NCBI GenBank assembly: GCA_003640385.1
Contig: RCAB01000017.1
Span: 62,001 to 126,000, forward strand
Direction of reading: 5' to 3'
Length of the DNA: 64,000 nucleotides
From: Setaria digitata
Taxonomy: Eukaryota; Nematoda; Chromadorea; Rhabditida; Setariidae
Shown: one piece after another, positions 41,227 through 54,200 of the stretch
Numbering within the stretch: the stretch's first letter is position 1
Layout: each line of letters begins with the position of its first letter
Program-made: the position numbers and the translations under genes
The notes under the pieces: model-generated
What the model was told of the DNA's origin: nothing
What the model saw: only the letters and a program-made list of their open reading frames with translations
Database searches by the model: none

Positions 41227-42840
41227 TCAGCTGTTTTGTAAAGTAGTGTTTGAGTTTCCTGAAAATTTTCAACTCAGCGCTAGACTCAAAAATACATCTA
41301 CTGCTTGCTGTTGCTTTAGGGATTTTTTTTGCAGTTATGTCGAATTTTTTGAAGATTTAAAAGTTTTGAAATTTCAAGTCTTTAATGCATGCTTTAGCTA
41401 TTAAAATATTTTAACTGTTTATATTTGTATGTAACGTTGGTTTCAGCTTTAAAGGTATTCAATACAGCATAACTATCCTTACGAATATTTATAGACTTGG
41501 TTTTAAAACAGCTGGCCTTGAACATGTGGAAAGCGAAAAAAGTAATTTGATCTTGGCCAGTTTCGGAGCAGTTGTTATTGATTTACTAGGAAGATAATTT
41601 AAAATTTCAGCTGCTGGGATCCGAGCTCATTTTTACGTTATCATGAAGCTGCATTTTGAACTATTGATTTTATTTTTGTGCCAAACAACAAAAGCGCTTT
41701 CGTATTATTAACAGCTTAATAATGTAATCTTTTACTGCAAATTTTAAAGGAAAATTCTTGTTAACAGTTCACTAACAAAATTTTAGACTGGAAGAATTGT
41801 ATTCGGATTTCTGACGTTAAAGTCTTTCACGATTAGCGCTTTTGAAGATCAGTTTTTTCGGTGCTTTACTTTTTTATTATTTATTGCTGCTATTAAAAGA
41901 TTTTTAGACATGCGAGAATCGAGAGTATTTTTTTGGGTCTTGTTGTTTGATTAGTTTAGTAAACGAAAATGGCTGAATTCTTTGAATTTGATCGGTTTTT
42001 TAAATTTTTGATGCCTTTTGTTTGAAACATTTCCAGGAAGTTAAACTACAATTAGATAGTTTTTTGAGCTTCTTTTTCTTAATTATAATGCAAACTCCCA
42101 TGGTTTGTTTGTTAATAATCATTGTGATCTAAATTGTTTCGCCACATATGGTTCTTTTTTTTTTGTTGAAAAATTATTATTCTGCTCAAATATATTTATA
42201 AATTTTTTTTTTGTGTAAAAGATGCTCAGTTTAGTTTGTCTATTGGCATGATTATTGTCTTCAGTAAATTGCTACTAATTTAGTAAACCGCATATCATGA
42301 TCTGTTTGTAAGATTGAAAGTTCCCTTTCTTGGTTTAGGCTGCATTCCTATCCGATTGTGAAGAACAGATTGGTTTTGGAATCACTTTACAAAGAAATAG
42401 TTCTGAACGATCTAATTCAATTTTTTTTTCCAGATGGTTGTCATCAAGTAAAGAAGTTCAGCTGCTTCCTACTCCATTTGAAGATATTAAATTTATATTT
42501 CAGTTAATAGACACTTTGAATTTTCTAACGATGAGATATGCTTATTTAAGATTTCTTGATTATTGGACTTTGTTCGTTTGAAAAACTCGTTTTTGCAACT
42601 AATCAGATTGTATCTTCTCTTCTGCAGTAAGATCTAAGTTAAAGTAACATCCTCATACTATTGCATAAGCATTCAGAATTCTACAGGGATTAAATTCGCA
42701 AATTAAAAATTTTGTTTATGCAAACTTTGGAGCCTGGAGCCTGAGAATTCAGGAAATCCGGACTTCTGAGGCTCAAAGTTCAAGTTTTTAGAAAAGATAC
42801 GCTTCCGGCACTTGATTCAGTTTTTGTCTAATGATTCGTG
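41227..42840. other. MICAL 3' UTR / intergenic
   Basis: T-rich DNA with no supported exon. It presumably holds the MICAL 3' UTR and the 5' region of the next plus-strand gene. A 'GATTCAG' acceptor-like site lies about 20 bases before the next ATG. Confidence 0.5.
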
Positions 42841-44474
42841 ATGAGTGGTTGCGGTGCAACTTCGCTTTTCAGTAACGCTACTTCAGTAGTTCTTCCATTG
42901 ATCGGTACATTTGTGCTGGCAGTCCAGTTTGGTTGTGTTTTCAAATCAAGAGGTGCGCGTATCAGTGAAACACGGGTGTGGTTCATATTTGCAATAGAGA
43001 TTTTAAGACAGAAAGCTTCAGAAGTTTTCGGAATTTCTCAGCTTGCAAAGGTGACGATTAGAATTTATACAGGTAGTAAGTGGATTCTGAATTATGATTT
43101 CCAGAAAATGCGTCGTGAATCAGTCATTCTTCATGAAAACGAAGATGCGGAAGCCTTGGTTGCAGCGGTACGTCTATATTAAGTTAATAAAATTCTTCTT
43201 TTCCTTTTATATTTGCTAATCATCTAATAAGGTACTCGAAGAAGTAAACCACCATTGATTTCAAGATATAAAGTGCAATGGTCATTAATCATAGACTTTG
43301 ACTTTCGAATTGTTCTAGAGTTCAAAAATTGCAGAAGCCAAATCAAACTGCGGCTGAGAAGCATATCCACCCAAAGTTAATTAAATTAATAGAGTCAACA
43401 CAAAATAGTGTGAGCAGTTCAGTCAAACAACGGCAAGGTTTTTCTTCCAGCTGATAAAATATAGCACAGTATTTGTGGATGATGACCTTACTTCTTTGCA
43501 CGTGAATGCATCCGTCTTGCTTGAATCAAGTAAGAGAGATGTAGGTTGGCTTCTAAGAATCACGCGAAATAAATTCTAGATTTCATTAATTTTAAGCAGT
43601 CCATTTCAGGATTTAGAATGTCGTCATTATTTACTCTTTTAATCATGTTCTATGTAAAACAGGTTGAACTTAATTTTTGTTCCTCTTAACTCACCGGTAT
43701 TTTCAAGTCTTAAAGCAAGAGAAAAAAGAATCAACGTTGAGTGAGAAGAAAGATAACGAAGAAAAACCACATAAGAATAGAAGGAGCGAACAGCCAAGTT
43801 TGATCAAAGAAACTGCAAAATCGGATTTGAGACAACTGAAAGGGGTTCATTTTTTTTTTCCTTGTTATTATTGCTGTGTGTGAATATTTTTGGATAAAAA
43901 TTTTATTCTGCACAAATTTTCAATAAAATTAGCTTGAAATATGGTGAAGAATTAAATGTTTTAATTGGATGACGTACTTTTGTTGCAGGAAACGCAATCA
44001 ACACAGCAGGATGACATCAAGGATTCGAAAACAAAAAGTCAGGTAAAAATGCTTTGGAAGCATTATTTGTTTATTTTCATAGTAAGTACTCTCTGCTCAC
44101 TATTTTAAACAAAAATTTTGTAGTGCTAGAAAAATTTTAGAAGAGTTCAAGAGAGAAACATTTTGCTGTGATTTCTTTTCCTTGTATGTGCCATTTTTAA
44201 ATAGATGCGGATTCTGGGCACATTATGTCGAAAGCATCGAAGTGAAAGGGGTAGGCATTATAGACGAAATGAAGAAGAAGCTTTTGCAAAGACTCAAACT
44301 CGTGAAGAAGAACCGTCAACCTTGGAAGGTGTTGCATCTATTAGTCGTGATGATACTCCATCAACTGTTAGCCAGTTGCGCTTGGCCACCGTTAAGATGA
44401 ATTTGATTCCAAAAAAACGCTGTCTAAGTAAAGCTAGTCATACCAGAGGAAAGTCTGTTAAGAAATATAGGTGA
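42841..44474 (+). CDS. lysine-rich single-pass membrane protein, family not recognised
   Basis: Family not recognised. The model has six phase-consistent exons: 42841-43050, 43105-43167, 43335-43437, 43708-43844, 43989-44042 and 44205-44474 (TGA), about 278 residues. The N-terminus holds one hydrophobic segment (about residues 13-30, VVLPLIGTFVLAVQFGCVF) after a possible N-glycosylation site (SNATS), followed by a basic flank, so it looks like a signal anchor. The rest is hydrophilic and rich in Lys/Glu/Gln/Ser with low-complexity stretches (for example KQEKKESTLSEKKDNEEK). The tail is very basic (RKHRSERGRHYRR, and RGKSVKKYR at the end). The 54-nt intron 43051-43104 is a multiple of three without a stop, so it may be retained. 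The gene lies 1.6 kb behind MICAL and 0.8 kb ahead of the RING-like gene on the same strand. Confidence 0.5.
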
Positions 44475-45316
44475 TATGTCATGTCATTTGATAAATAGAT
44501 GATTCACATTTTATACTTTTTAATAAATATTTACGATTATTTTTTTGCTTTTTGTCAACGGGTTAATGTCAAAGATTGATTGTTTTTTTTTTTATATTTT
44601 AAATAGTATACCTAATTTACTCTATCATTATCTTATGCCGATCTGGTTTCCTGGAAATATGGGAATTACGCTTATCAGCTGAAGCTACTGGAGATTTTCT
44701 AGGAATTGAGTCAAAATGGCCTTAGCCAAATAAAGTTACGGAACAAACAATTAACTCTAGTGCTGTTATAATTTTGCAACATTTCAATGATTTTACACAA
44801 ATCATTTTGAAGGGTAAATGAGTAAATGGTTATGATTTTATTAATATCATCAGGAAAATTATTTTTAGAATCTTAACAAAATTCTGTTGATAGCTAAGAT
44901 ACTAGTTTTTACTCTCACTATATTTCAACAATCATAAATAAATGCTTCAAGTTGAAATTCGTGAAAACGCATGATATTTACGAATATGTTTAAATTTCAT
45001 TACTTTATGTAAATTTCTTTTTCTTTATAAAAATCAATTTATCAATAGAACTCCTTTAATCATTCCGTTTTCTAAGCCAAGTACTTTTGTTTTTTGTTTT
45101 TTTTGTTATTTGTTGTTGGTTGATTCCTACTAGTTTACCGTTTAAGGTGTTTTGATTAAATCCCAAAAAAAAAAATTTAAAATTTTAATAAGTGTTGGTT
45201 TTAGTACTGTTGCCAGCTTTGAAATCCTGATATTGTATGGTCCTTGTAAATATTTTACAGGGAAAAAACGCACATACACAGTGAAAAGATTTAACACTTA
45301 GCAGTTGGAAATTTAA
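44475..45316. other. short intergenic region
   Basis: AT-rich, with no exon supported. 'AACACTTAGCAG' ending near 45303 is a possible trans-splice acceptor for the next gene. The gap is short enough that the two genes could be co-transcribed. Confidence 0.45.
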
Positions 45317-47474
45317 ATGATGTCTCGATTTTTGCCACCTATAATGGAAAGTCAGTCGTGTTATATTGACAGTCACGACCTGCATCTGAAGGTCGAGCCA
45401 GACGGAAGGTGTAAAATACGTTAATAAATGCTCGTAGGTGATGGAGAGTGATAAGTAATGGGCTTTTTCAGGTGTTGTTAAGGGGATGAATGTTAGTGAA
45501 ATTATTCTTTGATCGTCTGTTTTTTTTAAGAAGTCAACAATGCTAATGAGATGTTACTTAAGACACCTGTACACATACACAGTAACATGGCACGACTTAC
45601 AAAAGTATGAGCAGCCGCATTCGGTAGATGAACTGGAATTACCTGTGGCATCGCCTCAATTTTCCTTCATGAATGGTAATGAATTTTTTGGTTTAGTTGC
45701 TAAGGAATGTCATCTAGCCTAGACGATTAGTCATTTTAGAATTGCGCACTGAAATAAACTAATACATTTCCGCAGTGTGATTTGCAAAAGTGGGCGCTTG
45801 ATATTGGCATTTCTCTATTAGGTAATTTGGATTATAGTTGACAGGTGGTTTTGATCATTCACGCTGAACAACAGTTGTAACGAATCTAGTCAGTTTTGAA
45901 TCGTTCACTCAGATCAACAACTCTTTTCATATTCAGTCTTTCAGCATTGCTATTTCAATGCTCATTTCAGTTTCATCGAAGCAAGATATGTCCCCAAGTG
46001 ATATGCAAATTTGCAAAAGTATTGCTCCATGTAATGCTCTTCGTTCCCGAGTTCGAGAATGCTACTGTGATGGACCATGTGGAAAAATTAAGGCTAGCTT
46101 TAATGACCATTTACATTCTACCAAAACTTTTGTTCACTTAAAAATAAGACATAATTTACACAGAATAGATCTGATGCAGATAATGTGCACTGATGTTTAG
46201 TACTTACGCAGTACTCATTATAATATAGTAGAGTCTTCGAGAATTTTCTTGTCTTATTGGATTGTCTTCTTAAAAGTACTCGGATAGCATTTGCATTGCA
46301 GCCGGTGAGCGAAATGCGTATTATGGGTCTCTGCGACCATTACATCTGTCGAGATTGCTTTGAAAATGCACCAGCTGTTGAAACTGGTTCCTTCAATTCA
46401 TTAAAATTACTACTCTTCTAGTCTTAATCACATCTGTCTAACTTTCTTGCCTTGCTGTAATAACTTCTGCATAATTCTTTCCTATTCAGCTGGTGGATTT
46501 GGCTGTCCAAATATTCGCTGTTATCAAACGGATTTGGCATGCCTGTGCACAAATGCACATCGACGTCGGCGCAAAATCCAAGAAGTTATGACCATGTCTC
46601 CCTATGGAGTGGCCTCAGTGATAGGAACTGATAAGGTATTAGTGATTTTTAAAAAATTATACTCTCAGTTGCTGTTTCAGCGTTTTTTTTTTCTCGAGAC
46701 TTCAAATTCTTTAAAAGAGTCAGCTTAAAGAGGAAGAAGATTGAAGGAAGTGGCCTGCGCATTAATTTTGCTTTTTACTTGAATTTTTTGAGGACGGTCA
46801 AGCGGTAGCGTCGAACGAGTCGAAAGGTGTGCCATGCCTTTATTTGGTGGACGTTCGCCTGACAACTTTCACACCATTGCGAAATTCTGATAAAGTCTGT
46901 CGTCAGCAGCAAATTGTAGAAATGTATGGTAACTACACTGTGTCGGAAGCAATAAATGTATTGAAGGATTACACGCGACTCAGCAGGTTGATCATCATCC
47001 TAACACCTGGCCATGAAATTAGTGCTTGCATGGACAGTGGGATTTAGTAATGAGTAATTGTTTGTCTAAAGTAATCACTTCTTAAATTGATACCTGTTTG
47101 TTTCAAACAATTCGTTACACCTCTTCCTTCGTGTTAAAAATATTCTTCATTTCCTGAGCAATGTTCACGAGTTGCTTGCACTCTAGTTTCCGGAAGAGTA
47201 AACAAATTCTTGCCGTATGCAATTAAGATTTAGACAGTGAGGCCTTATTGCATTCAAGTAAAGTCGTACTTCGATATAATTTGATATTACTGCTCTTATT
47301 TTATTTCTGCTTAGTTTGGATATCTCCAATCACATATATTGTTGCCCAAATGGTCGTATCAACGAACGCTCCTCGTGGAAAAAAATTCGTGAAGATGATC
47401 TGCTAAAGCCAATTACAAAATTTGGCCATGAGGACCAACGTATTGATATCATTTTTGATTGTACTGCCTGTTAG
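45317..47474 (+). CDS. RING-like cysteine-rich protein
   Basis: The 3' part is well supported: exons 45971-46092, 46302-46386, 46490-46635, 46793-46986 and 47315-47474 (TAG) join in phase. The 5' part is less sure: 45317-45391 (ATGATG start) to 45606-45675 is one phase-consistent path. About 280 residues. A degenerate RING finger spans the exon junctions: C-Y-C-D-G-P-C, then LCDHYICRDCF (Cx1Hx2Cx2C, the core RING signature), then GFGCPNIRCYQ. After it come a segment with LYLVDVRLTTF and VEMYGNYTVSEAI and a Cys-containing tail (YCCPNGRINERS, and DCTAC at the end). RING folds bind two zinc ions and usually act in ubiquitin E3 ligases; that role is inferred. No named family is recognised, and it may be nematode-specific. 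The junction at 46092/46093 uses GC instead of GT. Confidence 0.65.
46093..46301 (+). other. candidate GC-AG intron in the RING-like gene
   Basis: The donor reads AAG|GCTAGC and the acceptor TTGCAG. Both sides are in phase 0 and join the first Cys cluster to the LCDHYICRDCF core. I see no GT in reach that keeps this frame. Confidence 0.5.
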
Positions 47475-48341
47475 AAATTGTCAACAACATGCTAGTGTGC
47501 ATTCAATTAGCTACCAATAAGCCGAATTACTCATTAAATCTTAAAAGGCACTGAATGATTCTGTAAAAATTATTCACTGCAAGCAGTTTATTCTAAATGA
47601 TCATTGGCAATATCCAGACATATTTCTGAAGTGTGGCATTTTTGAATGAGAGAAATTGTTAGCTAATGTTTGTTTCTACAGAGTTAATAGTAATTTCCTA
47701 TTCGCTGTTTAATAGCCCCTTACAGACCAATAATTTCCAGATTGCATCAAGATGAGCTCGTCCTACTCATCACTCTATCGTACTTGAACAGTGCTTTGGT
47801 CAGTATTTCTACCTTCTGCCATTAGCTGTGAATTTGTAGCCTCATAATCTGAAAACCGAGGTTAAACTTGAAAATATCTATTTACGATATTTCTCACTTT
47901 AAACTTTTTGATGGCTGTGTGTAACACAGGTTGGTTGGTTTACCTTCAGCATTATTGTGGGCGAAGGTTCGGTGCATAGTGAATATTAGGAAAAAAGGAA
48001 AATTGAGATATTTTCATCACCTTTGTCTTTCCTCATTCGGTTTAGAAGATGCTCAGGGTAAATCAACCAAGCATATTTCCTTAAACGATGTTGAATTCTA
48101 CTCGTGGTTTGTGGAACATTGGGGCACAGAATTTGCAGTAAATTTTCATCATGAAGTAAGAAGTTAGTGGATGGTAGGCAGACCGTACATGTGCAATATG
48201 GAATTAAAACTTGATGATCATTTCCGGGAAAAAGTGTTCGTAGAATGTCATTCTTGTTACGGAGGAAAACAACGCTGGTAGCACAATCACATCACCTCTA
48301 CTGTTAGAGCCTGATCCAAGAATAATCAAACTAGTTAAATT

Positions 48342-48360
48342 AAAAAAAAAAAAAAAAAAA
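48342..48360. repeat. A19 homopolymer
   Basis: Nineteen consecutive A residues in the convergent intergenic region, about 0.9 kb past the RING-like stop. Confidence 0.9.
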
Positions 48361-50409
48361 GAGCTGCATAACTAGAATGGTTTTATTGCCGTAGTTCACT
48401 TGCAGAACAGAACCCAAAAACCCAAATATTTCGAGTCCAACGTAAATGGAATAAAATGACGTGCCCCTACACTACTGATAAAAGTACTCATTAGAAATTT
48501 AAAAATTATTCTCTTTGAAAAATTAATAGTGAAATTAGCAGCATGTTTCCACTCATTTTTCTGTTTCCCAAACTATTCGAAATTTCTCAAGGAATAAATA
48601 CCTATAACCATAAATACTAACATAAAGTTGCGAGGAAAATTCTACACAAAACTAAAGAAATTTCAAGAGCATCCTTTCGTACACTTTACATGGCGGTCTT
48701 CACCGATCTTGTGCTTCTAACTCTTGATTTTTTGGATTTTGAAAACATCCCACAGTGACAAGCAAATTACTTTCATCCTACTTCTCAGTTATTAAGTCAG
48801 ACAATAATTTTATTAACATTTTAAAAACAGTACCAGAAAGTGAAAACCGTAGATTTCTTGCAAGCACCAAACATAACAATAACTATAACAATAACAACAG
48901 CGATAACAAGCAACAAAATATACAAATGAAAATTCACATCACTTTCCGGTCAAATTTGCTGAGCTTAGTAGAACAACAACTGCTTCAAAATGCTGAAAAT
49001 GACTTAAAAGATGTTCTTTCTATTCATCGCCCCGCTGCGCAAATTGTTCTTGCAACCTAATACTAAATTTGCAAAATGGCGACTTTTTTTCTGCGATTCC
49101 GATTCTAAAAATGATTCAGAAGAAGGGTATAATAAGCTTACTTCCTTCAATCTGCTAAAATGAGGACCGCCTTTTCACTCAACTCTATTTAAGTAAAACA
49201 TAATTCGCAAAACAAACTACTTTGCTAAAATTTTCTGTGAAGGCCCGTACATAAACAAAACGGGGAAAAAAAAAATTTGAGCTCTGCTATTACCAAATCT
49301 TACAAAAATATAATACCAATCTTCTGCGATAGTTCCCTCCTATACTTCACAGTTCAGTTCACCTAGCATTGAAATACACAATATCATAATATAAAAACTA
49401 CCAAGAGCATTGATTTTCTTTCTCCAACAATTTCTATTAAAATGTAAAAAGAACCAATAAATAACAGACAGCTAGTGGTATCCCAGTACCCAACTTTCCA
49501 CTCCTTGATCAATGTTTGAAAGATATTTTTAATTCGGATGTAATTGAATAACTGACCAATTCATGCTGAATGAAAACACATTGAAAGCGTATCGCTGGCT
49601 TCGTAGGATAAGTCAAAAATGAAATTCTGTTTCCATGCCCTGATCACTGAATCAAAAAGACCTAAACAATAAGAAACTAGCAGTTTCAAATTTGACGTTT
49701 ACAATTTTTAGTGATAGACATGCGTTCCAGTTGAATAACACTTCCAAGAACAAATAATGAATTCGGTGAGAACTCATCGTCTTTCCCTTCCTTCCTGTTC
49801 TCTTTTATTCAAATACCTTCGTCAACTTAGCACACAAAAAAAAAATTCGATCTTCCAAATTATGAGGGCAGCCGCCAAGTTTATGACAGTTCAGTTTACT
49901 AAAGAATTACTGGTTCAAGATTCAGATTAGTTAATTTCATATTATCGCCCTTCACCTGAGATGAGGGAAGCACTTTTGTGCAAGAAATACAACGAATGAA
50001 GAAAAAAGTGCACGACAAGGGTAAAGCAGATGGGAAAGCTCGCTGTCATGAATACTTCCAGTGTTTTTAATTTTCAGTAGCTGTTCTGTCAACTGGTCTA
50101 GACGTTACTTAAACGTAAATTGTAATTCAAGTAACCAAGCAATGAAATTCAATTTTTTGATTCAATTTATTGATCGAAATTTTTAAAAATCAAATTTACG
50201 GTAAAATGAAGGGTGTTATTATATCTAACTGTCAAGAAATGCAAATATATGATTATCAAATAGAAGTTTGGGGAGAAACGACAACACGAACAATAATAGC
50301 ATAAACAGAATTTAACAATATTCTCCAATTTTGGTTAAAAAAGAAAAAGGATAAGGGAACAGCAGAAACAACGATTCAACTAAAAAATGAAGTAGGAGAG
50401 GTTTTCATT

Positions 50410-50432
50410 AAAAAAAAAAAAAAAAAAAAAAA
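50410..50432. repeat. A23 homopolymer
   Basis: Twenty-three consecutive A residues downstream of the NADAR gene. This could be a simple tract or the relic of a poly(A)-tailed insertion; no flanking element was recognised. Confidence 0.9.
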
Positions 50433-51283
50433 CCATGCTACCCAAGATATTTAGGAATCTCGCCCACATATCATTCAATATCAGAAAAATTTTTCGGGCT
50501 ATATCATATATCGCGAGAACAGCTCTTTTCATCAATATTGCTAACATAATCCTCTTTCACCAGGATGTGAAAAAGATGTTATATGGCTGATTTAAAATAT
50601 AATTAATCATCAGTCGATATTAAGCAAAAAGATTTAAAATCAGAATCTTGTTTTAAGCTTCTCTCATAAGAAAATTTAAAGAATTTAAAGAGAAAAGAGA
50701 AACATTACCAGATTAAATGTAGGACGATTATTATTACTCATTACAAATAACTTATACCCATAAATTTCTTAAAACGATGGGAAAACTACGCAGCAGTTAT
50801 ATCAGAAAAATTCAAAAACTATATCTTTAATTCCAGCACTTTTTTCCAATACGAAGTAGAAAATTACGATTTTAAATCTGGAATCATTTTGAAAAAAAGT
50901 GAAGGTCCAAGATTCCCCATTTCAATTATACAAACCTATCACTTGCTGCTGAAACTGGCAAGATATTCCAGAGGTACCGAAAGGACATTGCGAGAAGTAG
51001 CATTGGTTGTGGAACGTGATTTCATTGAACTCTGGAAAGTCAATTTAAAATTCCAATAATCCTACAAACGAATGAGTCGTTTAATATCTTTGAATCACCA
51101 TCAACTTGAAGAAACAGCAACAGTAAAAGAAGAGGAAAACTGTGCTTGACTTGCCTCTATTACAAAAGACACACCCTACAAACTTGAAAAAGGTCTGTGA
51201 AAAATCTGCCAAAGTCTTCATCCAGCGAATAATTCTACTTCTAATTAAAGAAACTGCTTCGTACCATTGCGGCAAAACCATTA

Positions 51284-54200
51284 TTAGAAGTTGAAACATT
51301 GCATGTTCTGACAAGAAATGAAAATTAACCTGAATCGATCCACCACCAATGATAAAACCATCGTTTGAACTATTCTCACGTGTATCATTCTAAAAATATA
51401 AATCATATATGAACATTTCTTTTTGGAAAAGACAAAAATTAATAATAGCGCTTATCAAGTTTACATTCATTCAAACAAATATTTCCACGACTATTGAAAA
51501 CCAAATACAAATAGGACATTCTTTCACAATAAATAAATGAAAAAATAGGGGAATCTTTATTTTTAGAATCCACAACAATCACATAATAATTTCTTCTGTC
51601 CCAAAAATATTGCTCATTTGGGAATGACAAAAAAAACCATTAAATGACTCTCATCCACAAAGCCAAGATTTCAGTTCCAGCATAATGAATCGTCATGGAT
51701 CACTGCCGCCTGCGTTACTGACAAATAAAACGAGAAACTCCTACTTTTTTCCGAAGCAGAGAAAAAGAGGAAAAACTATTGAAAACAAACACCTAAAAGA
51801 AAATAGCATACCTTGAGTGGTGCTGGTACACTAGGAACAATACTTGGTCCTGCCAGCTCTTCAGACTGCATTTCCATACTCTGGCTTTCATTTGAAGACT
51901 ACAACTGTTGATGTTTTAAAATAACTGCAGTTCCAAGAAAAAAAAAAAAAAAAAAACTTGGCCAGTGGACCGGTCGCGCCCTTATCTCTATCAAAAATAT
52001 CTAGCATAAGTACAACAAAACTCACCTTGTTTGTTTTTCCTTTGTATGGCAAGACACCATCACGTAACTGCAACACATATTTCATCAAAAAGTTTATTCC
52101 AAACCTTTTTCATTAGAACAAGCAAAGAAAAAAAAAAAAGTACCATTTCTCGTAACTGCATATAAATTACGCCCAGAACATTTCGACCAAGACCAAACTT
52201 GGGAATTGAAAGAACTGTTTCATTAGTTAGTGGAAACTCCATAGGAATCTGAAAAACGACATTCAAAGCATACTTTTCAATTTGAATAACAGTGAAAATA
52301 TAAAACAGCAAATCACAGTAAATGAGTAACAAATTTTTACACAGCGTGTTTCATTGAGTTAACTGTTTGTTAATTACTCCGGGGATTTCGACACAGAACT
52401 GAACCGTAATAGTAACTACTATTATTATAAAATTCCAATCACCTTAATCATAACTTTGTTGTTCTGCATGCTTTTAGCCCAGTCTTGTATGTAGTTGTGA
52501 TTACAAGCACTTGCATAAAAATCATCACCACCAAAACAATGTACGAGCAACTTGTCACCAGAATCTGTTAATTCTTTTCGTAGTTCTTCACACTGTTCAA
52601 CTTTTGCTAGCAATGCACGCTAAAAATTTCTATTAATTACCCACTTTTAAAATCTTCAATCTCAATACAAATCTTCAATACGATGTTTAAGCGTCCCTCA
52701 GTTTGAAATGACCCTATTATGCTAGAATAAATGATGAAATATCTATTCAGTTGTTTTCAATTGTTTCTTTACTACATTCTAAGCATCATGTAAAATGACC
52801 ACTTAATCAGACAACAAACGGTGAAGTACTGTAGCTCACTATCAAATGGATAAGTGGGAAGCTAAGTTAATTTACTAAACACATACTGCTTCATAATGTA
52901 ATGACTTAGAAGCAGAAGAAATTTAAAACACAGAAAAAAATTCAAGGACTTTGTTAAAAACGAATATTCAGCAAATCAATTAAATATTCCTATCACGTAC
53001 CTGCATTGCTTCAAGACCAGGACCCTTTCGCCATTCTTCCGCCGCGCTTCTACTCACCTGCAAATAGTTCATTTTGACACGAATTTTCGCACAATACTTC
53101 AAACTGATCTAACATATTTCACTTCTCCAGTAGCCAAAACATGCATTCACTTTTTATTCCTTTTCAAAATTTCGAAGATAACCCTTTTTGAAACAGAATG
53201 TGATGATTTTCTATCTATGGAACTTCATGGCTTACTTTATTTATTTTCAAGATATTTCGTGCAAGTGTATTATAATCTTTAGGTGTTGACTTTGTTGAAC
53301 CATCACCTTCAGCACACTCTGTCATCAACAACGATGTAACGCCACAAAGTGCTTCAGTTTTGGCAAGCTGATAAAAATGATTCACATTGTCATACACGCG
53401 ACCATCGATTTCCAGCGGAAACTGCAAAATTTAGAAAAAATTTGTGAAAAAAAAATTGAGAATTTTCGATTATGAAGAACTCAATTCAAAAATGCTAATC
53501 AAATTTACAAGCTAAAAAACTGATGCCAAATTTCTGTTTCATTCGAAGAGGTTCTTGATATTGATTAAAATCTTCTAGAGGATTGAAATTAGGTACACAG
53601 TTAACCCAAAATTTATTCCATTAATATGAAGAAAAGGAAGCTAAATGTCCATACTCTGGTTTCGTGAAATTTTTGGAACTCCATAACAAAAGATATGAAA
53701 ACAAACATCGTGTTGGGCTGTGAAGACGTTCTGAAAACCAGAGAAGCATATTATGTTATCGGGTGCGACCGCATATTCTTTATACTTAGCTGCTTCAGGC
53801 AATTTCTTGAACTAAAAAAAAAAGAAAAATGGAAGTTTCGAAAGAATTAAATTGCTCTATCTGTAAGAAGTCTCTAAAAAATCGAAGAGATCAGGCGATA
53901 ATACTAGCTAAATGTTGAAAATTCATTTTAGCTGAAACCGACACTGTCTTAAATAGTGATTTTATTAAAAAATATTTCATCAATTTTTCAGAAGAAACTA
54001 GTGGTGATGGTAAAATCCAACTTCAAATGGTTTTCTTTGTACAAATCCTCGTTTCATAATACGCCCATACATAAAGCGCGGTGCCCCCCGAGGCATCCGC
54101 ATTGGTCCATACCCAAAACGGCCTCCTCGAAAACCCATTGGTCCAGGTAGATTTCTCAAAAGGCGACCACCACCACGACTCTCGTAACGTGGCCAAGCTA

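Larger units (their letters stand above)
47475..51283. other. convergent intergenic region
   Basis: It lies tail-to-tail between the plus-strand RING-like gene and the minus-strand NADAR gene, and presumably holds both 3' UTRs. No exon chain is supported; open frames at 47931-48167 and 48755-49060 have no splice partners, and the second runs through an AAC-rich simple repeat (about 48868-48905). Confidence 0.5.

Noticed and set aside
47931..48167. 78-codon plus-strand frame after the RING-like gene
   Set aside because: The RING-like gene already ends in a stop at 47474, and no acceptor-donor chain links this frame to it.
48755..49060. 101-codon plus-strand frame
   Set aside because: It runs through an AAC-rich simple repeat, with no splice context and no family match.
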